From JAGQYH01 sp041393015 (GTDB lineage Bacteria > Bacteroidota > Bacteroidia > Chitinophagales > JADIYW01): DNA of 64,000 nt. The notes beneath the pieces were generated by a model. It had not been told where the DNA came from and did not search any database. It was given only the letters and a program-made list of their open reading frames with translations. Positions 39,464-48,818 of the stretch are shown piece by piece. A program made the translations under genes and the position numbers. The stretch lies in assembly GCA_041393015.1 (NCBI GenBank), contig JAWKKV010000003.1, positions 1-64,000 of the forward strand, in the 5' to 3' direction. Numbering within the stretch: position 1 is the stretch's first letter; the number at the start of each line of letters is the position of its first letter.

Positions 39464-40753
39464 TTGAATAAAACTAGAATAAGAAGTATTTTTTGTACCT
39501 TAAAATGGTATAAAACTATTTGCTTGACGACAAGATTTGTATATCGTGAACGGGTCAAAAATTCTATTTGGCCTACCGCTTTTAAATTATTAGGAAGAAC
39601 CATTTTTGATGCTCCTAATGTAATGCCTTCTGAACGAAGAGTTGCCCAATTCGAAAAATATCTTTTAGAAAGCGATGAGATGGCAGATGCCGCCGCAAAA
39701 GATTTATTTATGTCTGGCAGAAATCACAAAGCGAGTTTTCGATTAATGAATCAAGTATTAGAGAACGGATCAACAGCGTTAGAGGAGATTCCAGAGTCAT
39801 TCAAAAATCTTGTAGATGTTTCCTATCAAGATCCAAAATGGCTAGATAGAGAGAAACTGGAAAGAGGCAGCGCTGTGTGCCGACGTCTCGGTGGTTGGGC
39901 AATGACGGTCCTTGGCGATATGGCCTTACTAGGTGGCTACGCAAATTCGGAAATTACAAAACCATTGGTATTTACGGGGGCTTTAAAAGGAGATAGTACT
40001 TTCGATCGTGTAAGTGAAACGTCTCAGTTTTGGTTTGATGTAACCCGTGCAAATGGTTTGGATATAGGCGCCAAAGGATTTAAAAGTGCATTAAAAGTAA
40101 GAATGATGCATGCCATTATTCGGCAACGGCTAACAAATCATCCGAAATGGGATAGCCAAGCTTGGGGGCTACCTATTAATAAAGCTGATGCAGTAGCTAC
40201 TAATGTTGGGTTTAGTATGGTAATGTTGTATGGTGCCAAAATGCTTGGCTTTCATTTGCCCAATAAAGATATTGAAGCGGTATTACATCTATGGAAATAC
40301 ATTGGTTATTTAATGGGAGATGAGGTGGGTTGGTTACCGAATACTGCTGAGGAAGGATTACAATCACTTTTACTCATCATGCTATCTAACCAAAATGATC
40401 CCGATGAAGAAAGTAAAATCTTAGCTTATGATTATCTAAATAATTACAAACCGAGAGCATCTATTACAGAATTTGATAAATATAGTTTTGAACTGTTCAA
40501 CTTTATTAAACATAGAGCCTATGCACGTTATTTGATTCCATTTGATATTTACAAAAAGTTGGAATTGCCTTCCTCTTATATGACTTGGCTAGTGATTCCA
40601 TTGATACAAACTCCCACCATTTTTACATTAGATAGATTGAGGTTAGTAATTCCGGGAATGACCAAAAGAATGGAAGAATTTGGAGCCAAAGAACAAGAGA
40701 AAATAATCTTTGATAGAATGGGAGAGCGGCAAGCTACTTATGTTCCTAAATAA
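39464..40753 (+). CDS. MpaB-type oxygenase (DUF2236 family)
   Basis: Up to 429 residues. No ATG precedes the conserved part, so the start is an alternative codon, TTG 39464 or a later in-frame TTG near 39521. Family features include GRTIFDAPNVMPSERR, GGWAMTVLGDMALLGGYAN, VRMMHAIIRQRL with the likely heme-ligand His, and DEVGWLPNTAEEGLQSLL. DUF2236/MpaB proteins are heme-dependent oxygenases or peroxidases related to latex-clearing enzymes. Divergence from dps fits an oxidative-stress setting, though that is inference. Confidence 0.8.
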   Translation: MNKTRIRSIFCTLKWYKTICLTTRFVYRERVKNSIWPTAFKLLGRTIFDAPNVMPSERRVAQFEKYLLESDEMADAAAKDLFMSGRNHKASFRLMNQVLENGSTALEEIPESFKNLVDVSYQDPKWLDREKLERGSAVCRRLGGWAMTVLGDMALLGGYANSEITKPLVFTGALKGDSTFDRVSETSQFWFDVTRANGLDIGAKGFKSALKVRMMHAIIRQRLTNHPKWDSQAWGLPINKADAVATNVGFSMVMLYGAKMLGFHLPNKDIEAVLHLWKYIGYLMGDEVGWLPNTAEEGLQSLLLIMLSNQNDPDEESKILAYDYLNNYKPRASITEFDKYSFELFNFIKHRAYARYLIPFDIYKKLELPSSYMTWLVIPLIQTPTIFTLDRLRLVIPGMTKRMEEFGAKEQEKIIFDRMGERQATYVPK

Positions 40754-40756
40754 AAA

Positions 40757-40784
40757 GAGGGTAACCATAGTAATAGTTACCCTC
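40757..40784. terminator. Bidirectional terminator
   Basis: Perfect 9-bp stem GAGGGTAAC/GTTACCCTC with a 10-nt loop between convergent genes ending at 40753 and 40809, flanked by A-runs on the left and T-runs on the right (ACTTTTTATT). Confidence 0.85.
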
Positions 40785-40808
40785 CTTAAAACTTTTTATT
40801 GTTTTAGA

Positions 40809-41444
40809 TTAGCAAGGTAATGCCATGCAAACTCCATTCAATAGGTCTTGTGCAATTCCCAATACTAAATTACATAATAGTGGACCGATAATAGGAATTC
40901 CACCTGCAATTGCGTCACATAAAATTGGGCCGCCAATTAAAGCTGCCAACGAAACAATACCTGTACAGATATCTTGAACTAAACAACCTCTGAATTGCTC
41001 TTGTAATTCAGCAACATAAAGTTGGATGTTTTCGTTTTGAGTAATAGCATCAGCAATAATTGCTTGCTTTTCTGTAGCTGACATATTATTTAACTCAGGA
41101 TACTTATTGTTTAATTTTACAATGGCATCTCCAAAGCTTTCTAATTGACTGAAGTAAGCTTCTTTAGTCATACCCAATAAATTGGTTAGCTCTAGTTCCG
41201 CTGATTGATCTCCGGCTGAAATCCTGTCTAACAAGCTTTTAATTTCTACAGCATTGTTTTGCCAGTCATTTGCTTTGGCTACTAATGTTAAATCCAAAGA
41301 TTCTTTAATCGCAATTTCGAATACAAGATCTTCAGATAATACCTCAGTGATGCTTCTTTGTGCTAACTCTTCTTTAGTGCAAGAAGTGATAGAAAGAAAT
41401 CCTACCATCATTAGTAATAAAAAATAAGTACTTAATTTTTTCAT
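40809..41444 (-). CDS. Lipoprotein with hydrophobic Cys-rich C terminus
   Basis: 211 residues. Lipobox FLSITSCTKEE. The middle is helical and acidic. The C-terminal 65 residues hold six Cys and alternating hydrophobic segments (GCLVQDICTGIVSLAALIGG, PILCDAIAGGIP, LLCNLVLGIAQDLLNG, VCMALPC), which resembles small bacteriocin-like or pore-forming tails and probably forms disulfides. I know no family. Monocistronic. Confidence 0.65.
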   Translation of the reverse strand: MKKLSTYFLLLMMVGFLSITSCTKEELAQRSITEVLSEDLVFEIAIKESLDLTLVAKANDWQNNAVEIKSLLDRISAGDQSAELELTNLLGMTKEAYFSQLESFGDAIVKLNNKYPELNNMSATEKQAIIADAITQNENIQLYVAELQEQFRGCLVQDICTGIVSLAALIGGPILCDAIAGGIPIIGPLLCNLVLGIAQDLLNGVCMALPC

Positions 41445-41654
41445 TCGGTTAGATTTATAAAGTGAATAATGAATAAATATAATAAATGAGATGCCATCTA
41501 GTATGTTTTTTAGAAAAAAATATAGTTAGAATTGACTAGTAAAAACCAAGTAGATTGTTAAGCGGGAGTACTACTTTTAATATTACCTAGTACATATCAA
41601 TAGTAAAGCATTTTATTGCTTATTGATTGAAAAAACATAAAAGTTACAATTACT

Positions 41655-41680
41655 TAAAAGCAATGCATGCATTGCTTTTA
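41655..41680. promoter_or_regulatory. 26-bp perfect palindrome upstream of acyl-CoA dehydrogenase genes
   Basis: The arms TAAAAGCAATGCA and TGCATTGCTTTTA are exact inverted complements with no spacer. The palindrome ends 37 bp before the ATG at 41718, overlapping the expected promoter, so an operator for a dimeric repressor (TetR- or FadR-like) is likely. A looser half-copy (AAAGCATTTTATTGCTT) lies near 41607. Confidence 0.6.
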
Positions 41681-41717
41681 TTTCTTTGACTATATTTAAG
41701 TATCTAATTAAAGAAAT

Positions 41718-43025
41718 ATGAGTAATACACCATTAGGAAATCTTTTTTCAGCCCTAAATAATGCATTAGATTCAAAAGTAGCTAGTGCTTTAGGTTTAAG
41801 AAAGTTATTGGTAAAAGCTACCTATACATCAGCTTTCAATGGCATCAATGTTGCAACCAAAGCATCAAAAGTATTTACTGCTCCTAAGAAGCAAAAAACA
41901 GCTCACAGATTGGAGGCAACCAAAAAATCAAATCTTTTTGATTTGAATTTGACCGAAGATCAACAAATGATACAAGATACTATTAAGGATTTTGTAGCTC
42001 AAAAGATTACTCCGGTAGCGGAGCATTCTAGCGAAGAAAGGAAAGTATCTGCAGAACTTAATGCTTCATTTAATGAGTTGGGAATAACATATTATAGTGT
42101 GCCGGAAGCAATGGGTGGAATGCTAAATGAAAAAGCAACCGTTACCCAAATGATTATAACCGAAAATTTGGCTTATGGAGATGTTGGAATAGCGTTGGCA
42201 TTATTAACACCAATCGGAGCTTTGAACGCTTTAGTAGCATATGGAAGTCCCGAACAACAAGAAACTTACATTCCTCCTTTTTTAGAAGAAGGAAGTAGAA
42301 TGGTTGCGTCAATAGCGGTAAATGAAGCAGATACTTTGTTTGATCCATTTCAATTAAGTACAAAAGCAGAGAAAAAAGGCAATAGTTATGTTTTAAATGG
42401 AGAAAAAAATATGATTCCTTTAGCAGATCAAGCCGAGTTTTTCCTTGTTGCTGCTGATGTAGAAGGCAAAGGTTCGCAAGTATTTATTGTTGAAGCAAAA
42501 TCTAAAGGATTAAGTATTGCGACGGATAGAGGAATGGGTTTGAATGCGGCTGAAATGGGTAAAATCACTTTGAAAAATGTAGAAGTACCTGCTACTGCTT
42601 TATTGGTTGATAATAATAATTACAACGGATTTATTGATCACATTCGTTTATCATGGTGTGCTTTAGCAGTTGGTGCTTCCAAAGCCGCATTAGAATATGT
42701 AATTGATTATGCTAATAGTAGAGAAGCTTTTGGCGAGCCAATTTCACACAGGCAAGCAGTTGCGTTTATGATTGCCAATATTAAAATTGAAATGGAAGCC
42801 ATGCAGGTTTTAACGCAAAGAGCGGTAAGTAGAGCAGAGCAAGGATTAGATTTCAGCAAAGAAGCTTATTTAGCTAGCGTTTTATGTAGCGAAAAAGCAA
42901 TGGAAATAGGAACGAATAGTGTGCAATTGTTAGGGGGTTATGGTTTCTGTAGAGACTATCCCGCAGAAAGATGGTACCGCGACTTACGAGCAGTAGCGAT
43001 TAGTTATAACGGAATGCATCTATAA
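41718..43025 (+). CDS. Acyl-CoA dehydrogenase homologue lacking the catalytic glutamate motif
   Basis: 435 residues with an extra N-terminal stretch of about 70. The acyl-CoA dehydrogenase core is clear: N-terminal helical domain, middle beta domain (YVLNGEKNMIPLADQ), and C-terminal helices with SREAFGEPISHRQAVAFM and QLLGGYGFCRDYPAERWYRDLRA. Where active enzymes read Y/F-EGT it has SYNGMHL and stops; Asn431 replaces the base. Partner gene 81 bp downstream has an intact FEGT. I infer a heteromeric dehydrogenase in which this subunit is structural or binds FAD only. Cytoplasmic fatty-acid or related acyl-CoA oxidation. Confidence 0.8.
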   Translation: MSNTPLGNLFSALNNALDSKVASALGLRKLLVKATYTSAFNGINVATKASKVFTAPKKQKTAHRLEATKKSNLFDLNLTEDQQMIQDTIKDFVAQKITPVAEHSSEERKVSAELNASFNELGITYYSVPEAMGGMLNEKATVTQMIITENLAYGDVGIALALLTPIGALNALVAYGSPEQQETYIPPFLEEGSRMVASIAVNEADTLFDPFQLSTKAEKKGNSYVLNGEKNMIPLADQAEFFLVAADVEGKGSQVFIVEAKSKGLSIATDRGMGLNAAEMGKITLKNVEVPATALLVDNNNYNGFIDHIRLSWCALAVGASKAALEYVIDYANSREAFGEPISHRQAVAFMIANIKIEMEAMQVLTQRAVSRAEQGLDFSKEAYLASVLCSEKAMEIGTNSVQLLGGYGFCRDYPAERWYRDLRAVAISYNGMHL

Positions 43026-43105
43026 AGCTCAAACACAAGTGCAAACTCAAATTAAAAAATAAAAGCTAGAAAGCTGAAATGCTAAATAGCTATAAAGCTT
43101 AAAAT

Positions 43106-44308
43106 ATGAACTTAGAAATACCAAAAGGCTTACAGAACTTCGTTGATGGTGCTTATGCTTTGGCAAGAACCACCTTCCGACCGATTTCAAGAAAGTATGA
43201 TGAATTAGAACACACGTATCCAAAAGAACTAGATCTTTTTGCAGCCATGTTAAATGGAGCGAATGATGGTTCTGGTGGTGCAATGGGCGGTGCCAAAGGA
43301 GATGGTAAAGAAAAAGCGGAAAAGACCGGAGTAAGAAATGGTGGAAATATGTCTAATGTATTAAACATACAAGCCATGAGTTACGGAGACGTAGGTTTAT
43401 TATTAGCTATTCCAAGACAAGGTTTAGGCAATGCGGCTATTGCGGCAGTAGCGAATGAAGAACAAGCTAAACGTTTTGAAAAAACTTGGGCCGCTATGGC
43501 GATTACCGAGCCGGGTTGTGGATCTGATTCTGCAGCCATTAGAACAACAGCGGTAAAAGACGGTGATGATTATATTCTAAATGGTGAAAAAATCTTCATC
43601 ACTTCAGGAGAAAGAGCAGACTCGGTTGTGGTTTGGGCTACATTAGATAAAAAAATAGGAAGAGCGGCAATCAAATCTTTTGTTGTAGAGAAAGGAACAC
43701 CTGGCATGGAGTTAATCCGAACTGAAAGAAAGTTAGGTATTAGAGCGTCTGATACGGCAGCGATTACTTTTACGGATTGTAGAGTACCGGCCAAAAATCT
43801 TTTAGGAAGTCCTGAGATTAATATTGAAAAAGGATTTGCTGGTGTAATGGAGACTTTTGACAATACTCGTCCATTTGTAGCAGCAATGGCGTTGGGGTGT
43901 GCGGAAGCATCTTTAGAAAGAACGAGAGAATTGTTGAAGAAGAAGATTGATCTTAATTATAAAACACCAATCAATAACGTTAAAGCTATTGAAGCAGAAT
44001 TGTATCGTTTAGAAGCAGAGTACGAAGCGTCTAGATTATTGACGATCAAAGCCGCTTGGATGGCAGACAATAGAATTCCAAATACCTTGGAAGCTTCTGT
44101 ATGTAAAGCTAAGGCTGCTAGAGTTGCCGGTGAGATTACTTTAAAGTGTATTGAATTGTGTGGAAGCTTAGGATATTCTCAAAATGAATTGTTGGAAAAA
44201 TGGGGAAGGGATTCTAAAATCCTCGATATTTTCGAAGGAACACAACAAATTCAACAGTTAATTATCGCAAGAAGAATTTTGGGTAAAGGCTCAAGTGAAT
44301 TGAAGTAG
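43106..44308 (+). CDS. Acyl-CoA dehydrogenase, catalytic subunit
   Basis: 400 residues, FAD-dependent alpha,beta-dehydrogenation of an acyl-CoA. Signatures: AMAITEPGCGSDSAAIRTTA (FAD/substrate region), YILNGEKIFITSGERAD, RKLGIRASDTAAITFTDCRV, and the C-terminal DIFEGTQQIQQ with catalytic Glu377. A Gly-rich insertion (about 55-75, DGSGGAMGGAKGDGKEK) is unusual for the family. The previous gene is an acyl-CoA dehydrogenase homologue without this Glu, so the two probably form one enzyme. The short gap contains imperfect AGCTAGAAAGCT-type repeats. Confidence 0.9.
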   Translation: MNLEIPKGLQNFVDGAYALARTTFRPISRKYDELEHTYPKELDLFAAMLNGANDGSGGAMGGAKGDGKEKAEKTGVRNGGNMSNVLNIQAMSYGDVGLLLAIPRQGLGNAAIAAVANEEQAKRFEKTWAAMAITEPGCGSDSAAIRTTAVKDGDDYILNGEKIFITSGERADSVVVWATLDKKIGRAAIKSFVVEKGTPGMELIRTERKLGIRASDTAAITFTDCRVPAKNLLGSPEINIEKGFAGVMETFDNTRPFVAAMALGCAEASLERTRELLKKKIDLNYKTPINNVKAIEAELYRLEAEYEASRLLTIKAAWMADNRIPNTLEASVCKAKAARVAGEITLKCIELCGSLGYSQNELLEKWGRDSKILDIFEGTQQIQQLIIARRILGKGSSELK

Positions 44309-44405
44309 TTGATGCAATGCTAAAATGATAAAATGAATGCTTTAATAGAATGTTGTAACTTAAATTATTATATCATTTGAACATTATCGCATTAGAGCAT
44401 TTAAA

Positions 44406-44768
44406 ATGAATGAAGATTGGAAATTGGACATGCTGAAGCAACTTTGGGCAGGTAAAGAAACCGATGCCGACAAGTTGCAATCCGACAGCAAGTCTATTCA
44501 AAAAAGCAAAGCGAATACTTCATCTTTTACCTCTGTTGATCTGCACAGATTTCAAGAACTCAGTCAACAATTAGCTGAAACAGAAAAAGCAATTGATTTA
44601 GCTATTCAAAAGAATTTTTCAGGTATCATCATCATTCATGGCAAAGGAGAAGGAATCTTAAAATCCCAAATCATTAAGATTTTAAAAACACATCGATATA
44701 TCGCTGAATATAAATCTATCCAAGACTATCAAAAAGAAAGCGGAGCGGTTAAAGTTAGGTTTAAATGA
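44406..44768 (+). CDS. Small Smr-domain protein
   Basis: 120 residues. A C-terminal Smr-like domain is indicated by VDLHRFQEL and IIIIHGKGEGILKSQI, corresponding to the D-L-H and H-G-x-G motifs of the MutS2 C-terminal endonuclease domain. The N-terminal 45 residues are a charged linker. Smr domains nick or bind nucleic acid. It is co-directional with the dehydrogenases, 97 bp downstream, but no functional link is evident. Confidence 0.75.
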   Translation: MNEDWKLDMLKQLWAGKETDADKLQSDSKSIQKSKANTSSFTSVDLHRFQELSQQLAETEKAIDLAIQKNFSGIIIIHGKGEGILKSQIIKILKTHRYIAEYKSIQDYQKESGAVKVRFK

Positions 44769-44790
44769 TTTCAATATTTCTGAAAATATT

Positions 44791-44860
44791 TTAGTTACGA
44801 GTTTCAAGTGACTAAAGTTGTATTCAAAATATCTTGAAACTCTAGTGCACTCGAAATTTT
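44791..44860. repeat. Dispersed intergenic repeat word (GTTTCAAGTGACTAAAG), copy A
   Basis: The stretch contains GAGTTTCAAGTGACTAAAG and a second inverted half (CTTGAAACTC). Similar words occur inverted at 50808-50846 (ACTTTAGTCACTCGTAACTTG) and at 58970-59006. All three are just after coding sequences. Confidence 0.45.
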
Positions 44861-44875
44861 AATTCACTTATATAC

Positions 44876-46702
44876 CTAAAAATTATACTTCCCTTCCGTA
44901 ATTTCCTTCAACAGAACGTCATCCAATAATTGATAGGAATTCGTTTTAGGCAATAAAACATAGATCTGATCTTTTTGATCTAGACAATCAAAGCCTTCCT
45001 TTTTTAAATCACTTTTCTTTATTTTTTGAGTGTGCGTAACTTCTAATTGGTCGCAAATTCTTACAAAAACCGGGATGGCATAAGCCGGTAATTTATCTTT
45101 TAAGTTGGAGTAAAGTCCATCAATAAATTTTAACTCAGCGTTAGATTGAAGAGATAAAGCTGCCATACCTGCTCGTCCATCACATTCGGGAATTTGAACG
45201 CCATAAACAGCAGCACTTTCTATTTCGTCAAATCCGGTTAAAATAGCTTCCACTTCTGCGGTTGCAACATTTTCCCCCTTCCATCTAAAAGTATCGCCAA
45301 CACGATCAACAAATTGAGTATGCTTAAAACCAATATCTCGCATTAAATCTCCGGTGTTGAACCATTGATCGCCTTTTACAAAAACATCTCTAAAAATTTT
45401 ACTTTCATTTTGCGAAGCATTCGCATATCCAGTAAATGGAAATAAGTTGGTAATCTTCGAAATCATTAAACCGACTTCACCGGTAGATACTTTTTTCAAT
45501 GCTCCTTTCTTATCTCTATAAACTTCGTCGTTGTCAATGTCGTACTTAACAATTGCAAACTCAGTTGGACTCGAACCTACGCAATTATCTACATTAAACG
45601 AGTTGGTAAAGATTACATTACTATCAGAAGCCGCATAAAACTCAAAGATATTAGGAATGTTAAAACGCATTTTAAAGTCGTTCCAAATTTCTGGTCGCAT
45701 ACCATTGCCAATAATCTTTTTTACGTTATGTTGTTTATCTAGAGTTGAAATAGGAGCATTCATTAAATACCTGCATATTTCACCAATATAAATAAAGGCA
45801 GTAGCTTCAAATTTTCTTATATCATTCCAAAATTCTGAGGCAGAAAATTTTCTTCTCATGGCTATAGTTGAACCATTGGCAAAAGCACTTCCCCAACCAA
45901 TAATAAAAGCATTGGCATGATAAAATGGAATACTCACATAAATAGTATCTTCTTTGGTAAATCCAGCGTTAATGTTGCCAAACCAATTCATACTTCGCAA
46001 CCATTGTTTGTGATTTTGAATAGAAGCTTTCGGCATTCCAGTAGTACCTGAGGTGAAAATATAAGCTAAATGATCCTTCGTTCGAACAGAACTGGTGCTC
46101 TTCGGATTGCTTTGCGAATGTTTCTCAATTTCCTTATCTAAGTCGATATAACCTTTAGGAAAGGATTTTTTACTTTTATCTGCTACTCCTAATACATAGC
46201 TATTCTCTAAATCAAGTTTTGGTTTTACCTCATCAAATGCTTTAACTAATTCTTCTCCAATAACGAAATAGCGATCATGTTTTACTTGAATACTATGCAA
46301 TAAAATAGCATCTCTTTGGTTGGGATTAATTAAGGAAGCAATAGCTCCTAGTTTTGCTAAAGCAGCCGTAATAATTAATGTTTCCGGTCTGTTTTCCAAA
46401 AATACAATCACTACTGTTTTGTGTTCAACACCAATACTTTTGAAATAATTAGCATATTGATTAACTAAGGCATTTAAATCAGCATAGGTGTATTTCGTAT
46501 CTTCAAAAAGCAAGGCATAATCGTTAGCATATTTAACAGCATTACTTTCTAACACCGTTCCAAGAGAATAAGGGAGCTCATTAAATAATGTTATGGTGGA
46601 CAAGCCTGCTTTTGCTAGTTCGGGCAATCTGCTAATCATAGACTGCACACCGGGTATAAGATCTGTTATAGATAGCTTGTGTTTGTTCTTTTGATTGTTC
46701 AC
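44876..46702 (-). CDS. FATP-type long-chain acyl-CoA synthetase
   Basis: 608 residues. Adenylate-forming enzyme: the P-loop motif is YIFTSGTTGMPKASIQNH, the second core motif is EFYAASDSNV, and DLMRDIGFKHTQFVDRVGDTFRWKGENVAT is the conserved adenylation and hinge region. The overall pattern and the last motif fit the FATP/very-long-chain acyl-CoA synthetase branch. It activates fatty acids with ATP and CoA and would feed the dehydrogenases encoded on the facing strand. A 10-bp perfect hairpin lies 64 bp upstream of its start. Confidence 0.88.
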   Translation of the reverse strand: MNNQKNKHKLSITDLIPGVQSMISRLPELAKAGLSTITLFNELPYSLGTVLESNAVKYANDYALLFEDTKYTYADLNALVNQYANYFKSIGVEHKTVVIVFLENRPETLIITAALAKLGAIASLINPNQRDAILLHSIQVKHDRYFVIGEELVKAFDEVKPKLDLENSYVLGVADKSKKSFPKGYIDLDKEIEKHSQSNPKSTSSVRTKDHLAYIFTSGTTGMPKASIQNHKQWLRSMNWFGNINAGFTKEDTIYVSIPFYHANAFIIGWGSAFANGSTIAMRRKFSASEFWNDIRKFEATAFIYIGEICRYLMNAPISTLDKQHNVKKIIGNGMRPEIWNDFKMRFNIPNIFEFYAASDSNVIFTNSFNVDNCVGSSPTEFAIVKYDIDNDEVYRDKKGALKKVSTGEVGLMISKITNLFPFTGYANASQNESKIFRDVFVKGDQWFNTGDLMRDIGFKHTQFVDRVGDTFRWKGENVATAEVEAILTGFDEIESAAVYGVQIPECDGRAGMAALSLQSNAELKFIDGLYSNLKDKLPAYAIPVFVRICDQLEVTHTQKIKKSDLKKEGFDCLDQKDQIYVLLPKTNSYQLLDDVLLKEITEGKYNF

Positions 46703-47185
46703 TTGTATAAAATTCTAAAGCCTAAAATAGAATAATTAAAGCAAAGACATAATTTTAAAACACCTATAAAATATATGAGCCTCAACAGCGTAATTGAGGC
46801 TCATTAAATTAGAAAGATCGAAACTTGAGGAATTATAACACGAAATCAGCCATGAGATAATGTATTTTCCTAGAAGGGTTTCAATGCGTAAAAAGGGGTA
46901 ATTGGGGTTTCATCAAAAGGTTTTTAAAGGGCAATCGAATTGGTTTTTATGTTTGTTTTAGTAAGTACGAGATCTATTTAGATTTTGTTGGTGAAAAACG
47001 AAAAAAAATTAATTTAATTCAAGAGATTGAGCTTAAAGGGTTGATATATAATTAGTTATTAATAATCTTTTTTAAATAATTTTTGAATCAAATCCGTTTA
47101 AATTGATCAAATCTTAATTGTATTCTAGCAAAACAATACTTTACCTATTGCAAAATGCTTATCTTTTACATCTAAACAATCCTCT
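46703..47185. other. Divergent intergenic region with a 10-bp hairpin at 46776-46803
   Basis: About 480 bp between the acyl-CoA synthetase and the sugar dehydrogenase-like gene. TGAGCCTCAA (46776-46785) and TTGAGGCTCA (46794-46803) form a perfect stem with an 8-nt loop and no strong T-run, so it may be a leader structure or operator for the synthetase. The rest is AT-rich with nothing recognised. Confidence 0.55.
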
Positions 47186-48811
47186 ATGAAACTTTACTTA
47201 TTGGTGCTTCTTAATATTTTATCTCTAAATTTATTTGCGCAACCCAATTTAGTTGTAGATGAATATGCAAGTGGTTTTACAAGCCCAGTTAATATCTCAC
47301 ATGCACATGATGATAGATTATTTGTAGTAGAACAACCTGGCGTGATAAAAATTATAGATAATGATGGAGTTATTCGTGATACTGCATTCTTAGATATAAA
47401 AGATAGAGTAAATGATGGAGGGAATGAACAAGGATTGTTAGGTTTGGCTTTTCCTCCTGATTATCAATCATCAGGTATTTTTTATGTTTATTATACAGGA
47501 GGAAATGGTTCCGGATTTTCAAATATATCAAGATTTAAGACTGATCCAACCAATAGAAATATTGCTATTGATACAAGCGAAGAAATTATTTTAACTTTCA
47601 ATCAACCTTATACGAATCATAATGGGGGAGATATTAATTTTGGTCATGATGGATTCTTATACATTGGAACAGGTGATGGAGGAAGTGCAGGTGATCCTCA
47701 GAATAGAGCACAAAATAGAAACTCATACTTAGGTAAAATTTTAAGAATTGATGTGGATACTATAGCTTCCTATAAAATTCCTCCTAGTAATCCTTATGCT
47801 GATGATACTTCTAGAATAAGTGAAATATGGTCTTGGGGTTTACGGAATCCATGGAGATATTCATTTGATAAATTGACAGGAGATCTTTGGATGGGCGACG
47901 TAGGGCAAGGAGCCAAAGAGGAAGTAAATGTAGAATTAGCAGGTTCTACAGGTGATGTAAATTATGGCTGGCGATGTTTTGAAGGCAACAATAATTTTTT
48001 AAATATCAATTGTAATAACGATTATACTTTCCCAATTTTTGACTATCCCCATAATAATAGTATAGGCGGTTTTTCTATCACTGGCGGATATGTTTATAGA
48101 GGAAACGACTATCCAGAATTATACGGCAATTACATTTGTACAGATTATGTTTCCGGGAATTTTTGGACGATTTCACCTAATGATACGAGTGATGAATGGA
48201 TCGTCAATAGACAGAATGGTTTGTTAACGTCAGTGTCTACTTTTGGAGAAGATATTAATGGTGAACTGTATGTAGCCAAGTTAAACACAGGTAAAATTTA
48301 TAAATTATCTGGCGATTGTCCTGATTCTACTATTCAAGTAGCCATTGAATTGATTGGAGATAGTATTGTTTCCAATATTGTAAACGGACAATTGACTTGG
48401 TATAAAGATGGCACTGAATTACAAGGTCAAAACGAAAATTCCATTCCGCTTCAAGGTGAAGGCGCTTATGCTTTGGAAGTAGTAGTGAATGATAATGGCT
48501 GTCACTATTATGGAACGTCCAATAGTCTTTCTCCGCCAGTTATTTCAGGTGTTTTTTCGCAGTCCATCAAAACCATTCAATTGTATCCAAATCCCGCATC
48601 AAAAGATATATATGCCGTTTTACCAATCGAGATAGTATCTAGTTTAGATAGGGTCAGGCTAGTAAATATTGAAGGGAAACAAGAATTATTAAACTATACA
48701 TTGGAAGGCAACAACTTAAATTTAGATATTTCAAAATTATCAAATGGCGTATATTTTCTTGAAATAATAGCTAAAGGAGAGCGCTATTTAGGAAAGGTAA
48801 TCAAGGAATAA
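47186..48811 (+). CDS. PQQ-dependent sugar dehydrogenase-like protein with T9SS tail
   Basis: 541 residues. Signal peptide MKLYLLVLLNILSLNLFAQ. A six-bladed propeller of the soluble glucose/aldose dehydrogenase type: NEQGLLGLAFPPDYQ, NHNGGDINFGHDGFLYIGTG, LGKILRIDVD, WSWGLRNPWRYSFD and DVGQGAKEEVN, all family hallmarks. The C-terminal 70 residues are a T9SS sorting domain (LYPNPASKDIYAVLP ... LSNGVYFLEI). It would act at the cell surface or outside, oxidising sugars with PQQ if that cofactor is available; no PQQ synthesis genes are in view. Confidence 0.88.
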   Translation: MKLYLLVLLNILSLNLFAQPNLVVDEYASGFTSPVNISHAHDDRLFVVEQPGVIKIIDNDGVIRDTAFLDIKDRVNDGGNEQGLLGLAFPPDYQSSGIFYVYYTGGNGSGFSNISRFKTDPTNRNIAIDTSEEIILTFNQPYTNHNGGDINFGHDGFLYIGTGDGGSAGDPQNRAQNRNSYLGKILRIDVDTIASYKIPPSNPYADDTSRISEIWSWGLRNPWRYSFDKLTGDLWMGDVGQGAKEEVNVELAGSTGDVNYGWRCFEGNNNFLNINCNNDYTFPIFDYPHNNSIGGFSITGGYVYRGNDYPELYGNYICTDYVSGNFWTISPNDTSDEWIVNRQNGLLTSVSTFGEDINGELYVAKLNTGKIYKLSGDCPDSTIQVAIELIGDSIVSNIVNGQLTWYKDGTELQGQNENSIPLQGEGAYALEVVVNDNGCHYYGTSNSLSPPVISGVFSQSIKTIQLYPNPASKDIYAVLPIEIVSSLDRVRLVNIEGKQELLNYTLEGNNLNLDISKLSNGVYFLEIIAKGERYLGKVIKE

Positions 48812-48818
48812 TATTTTT

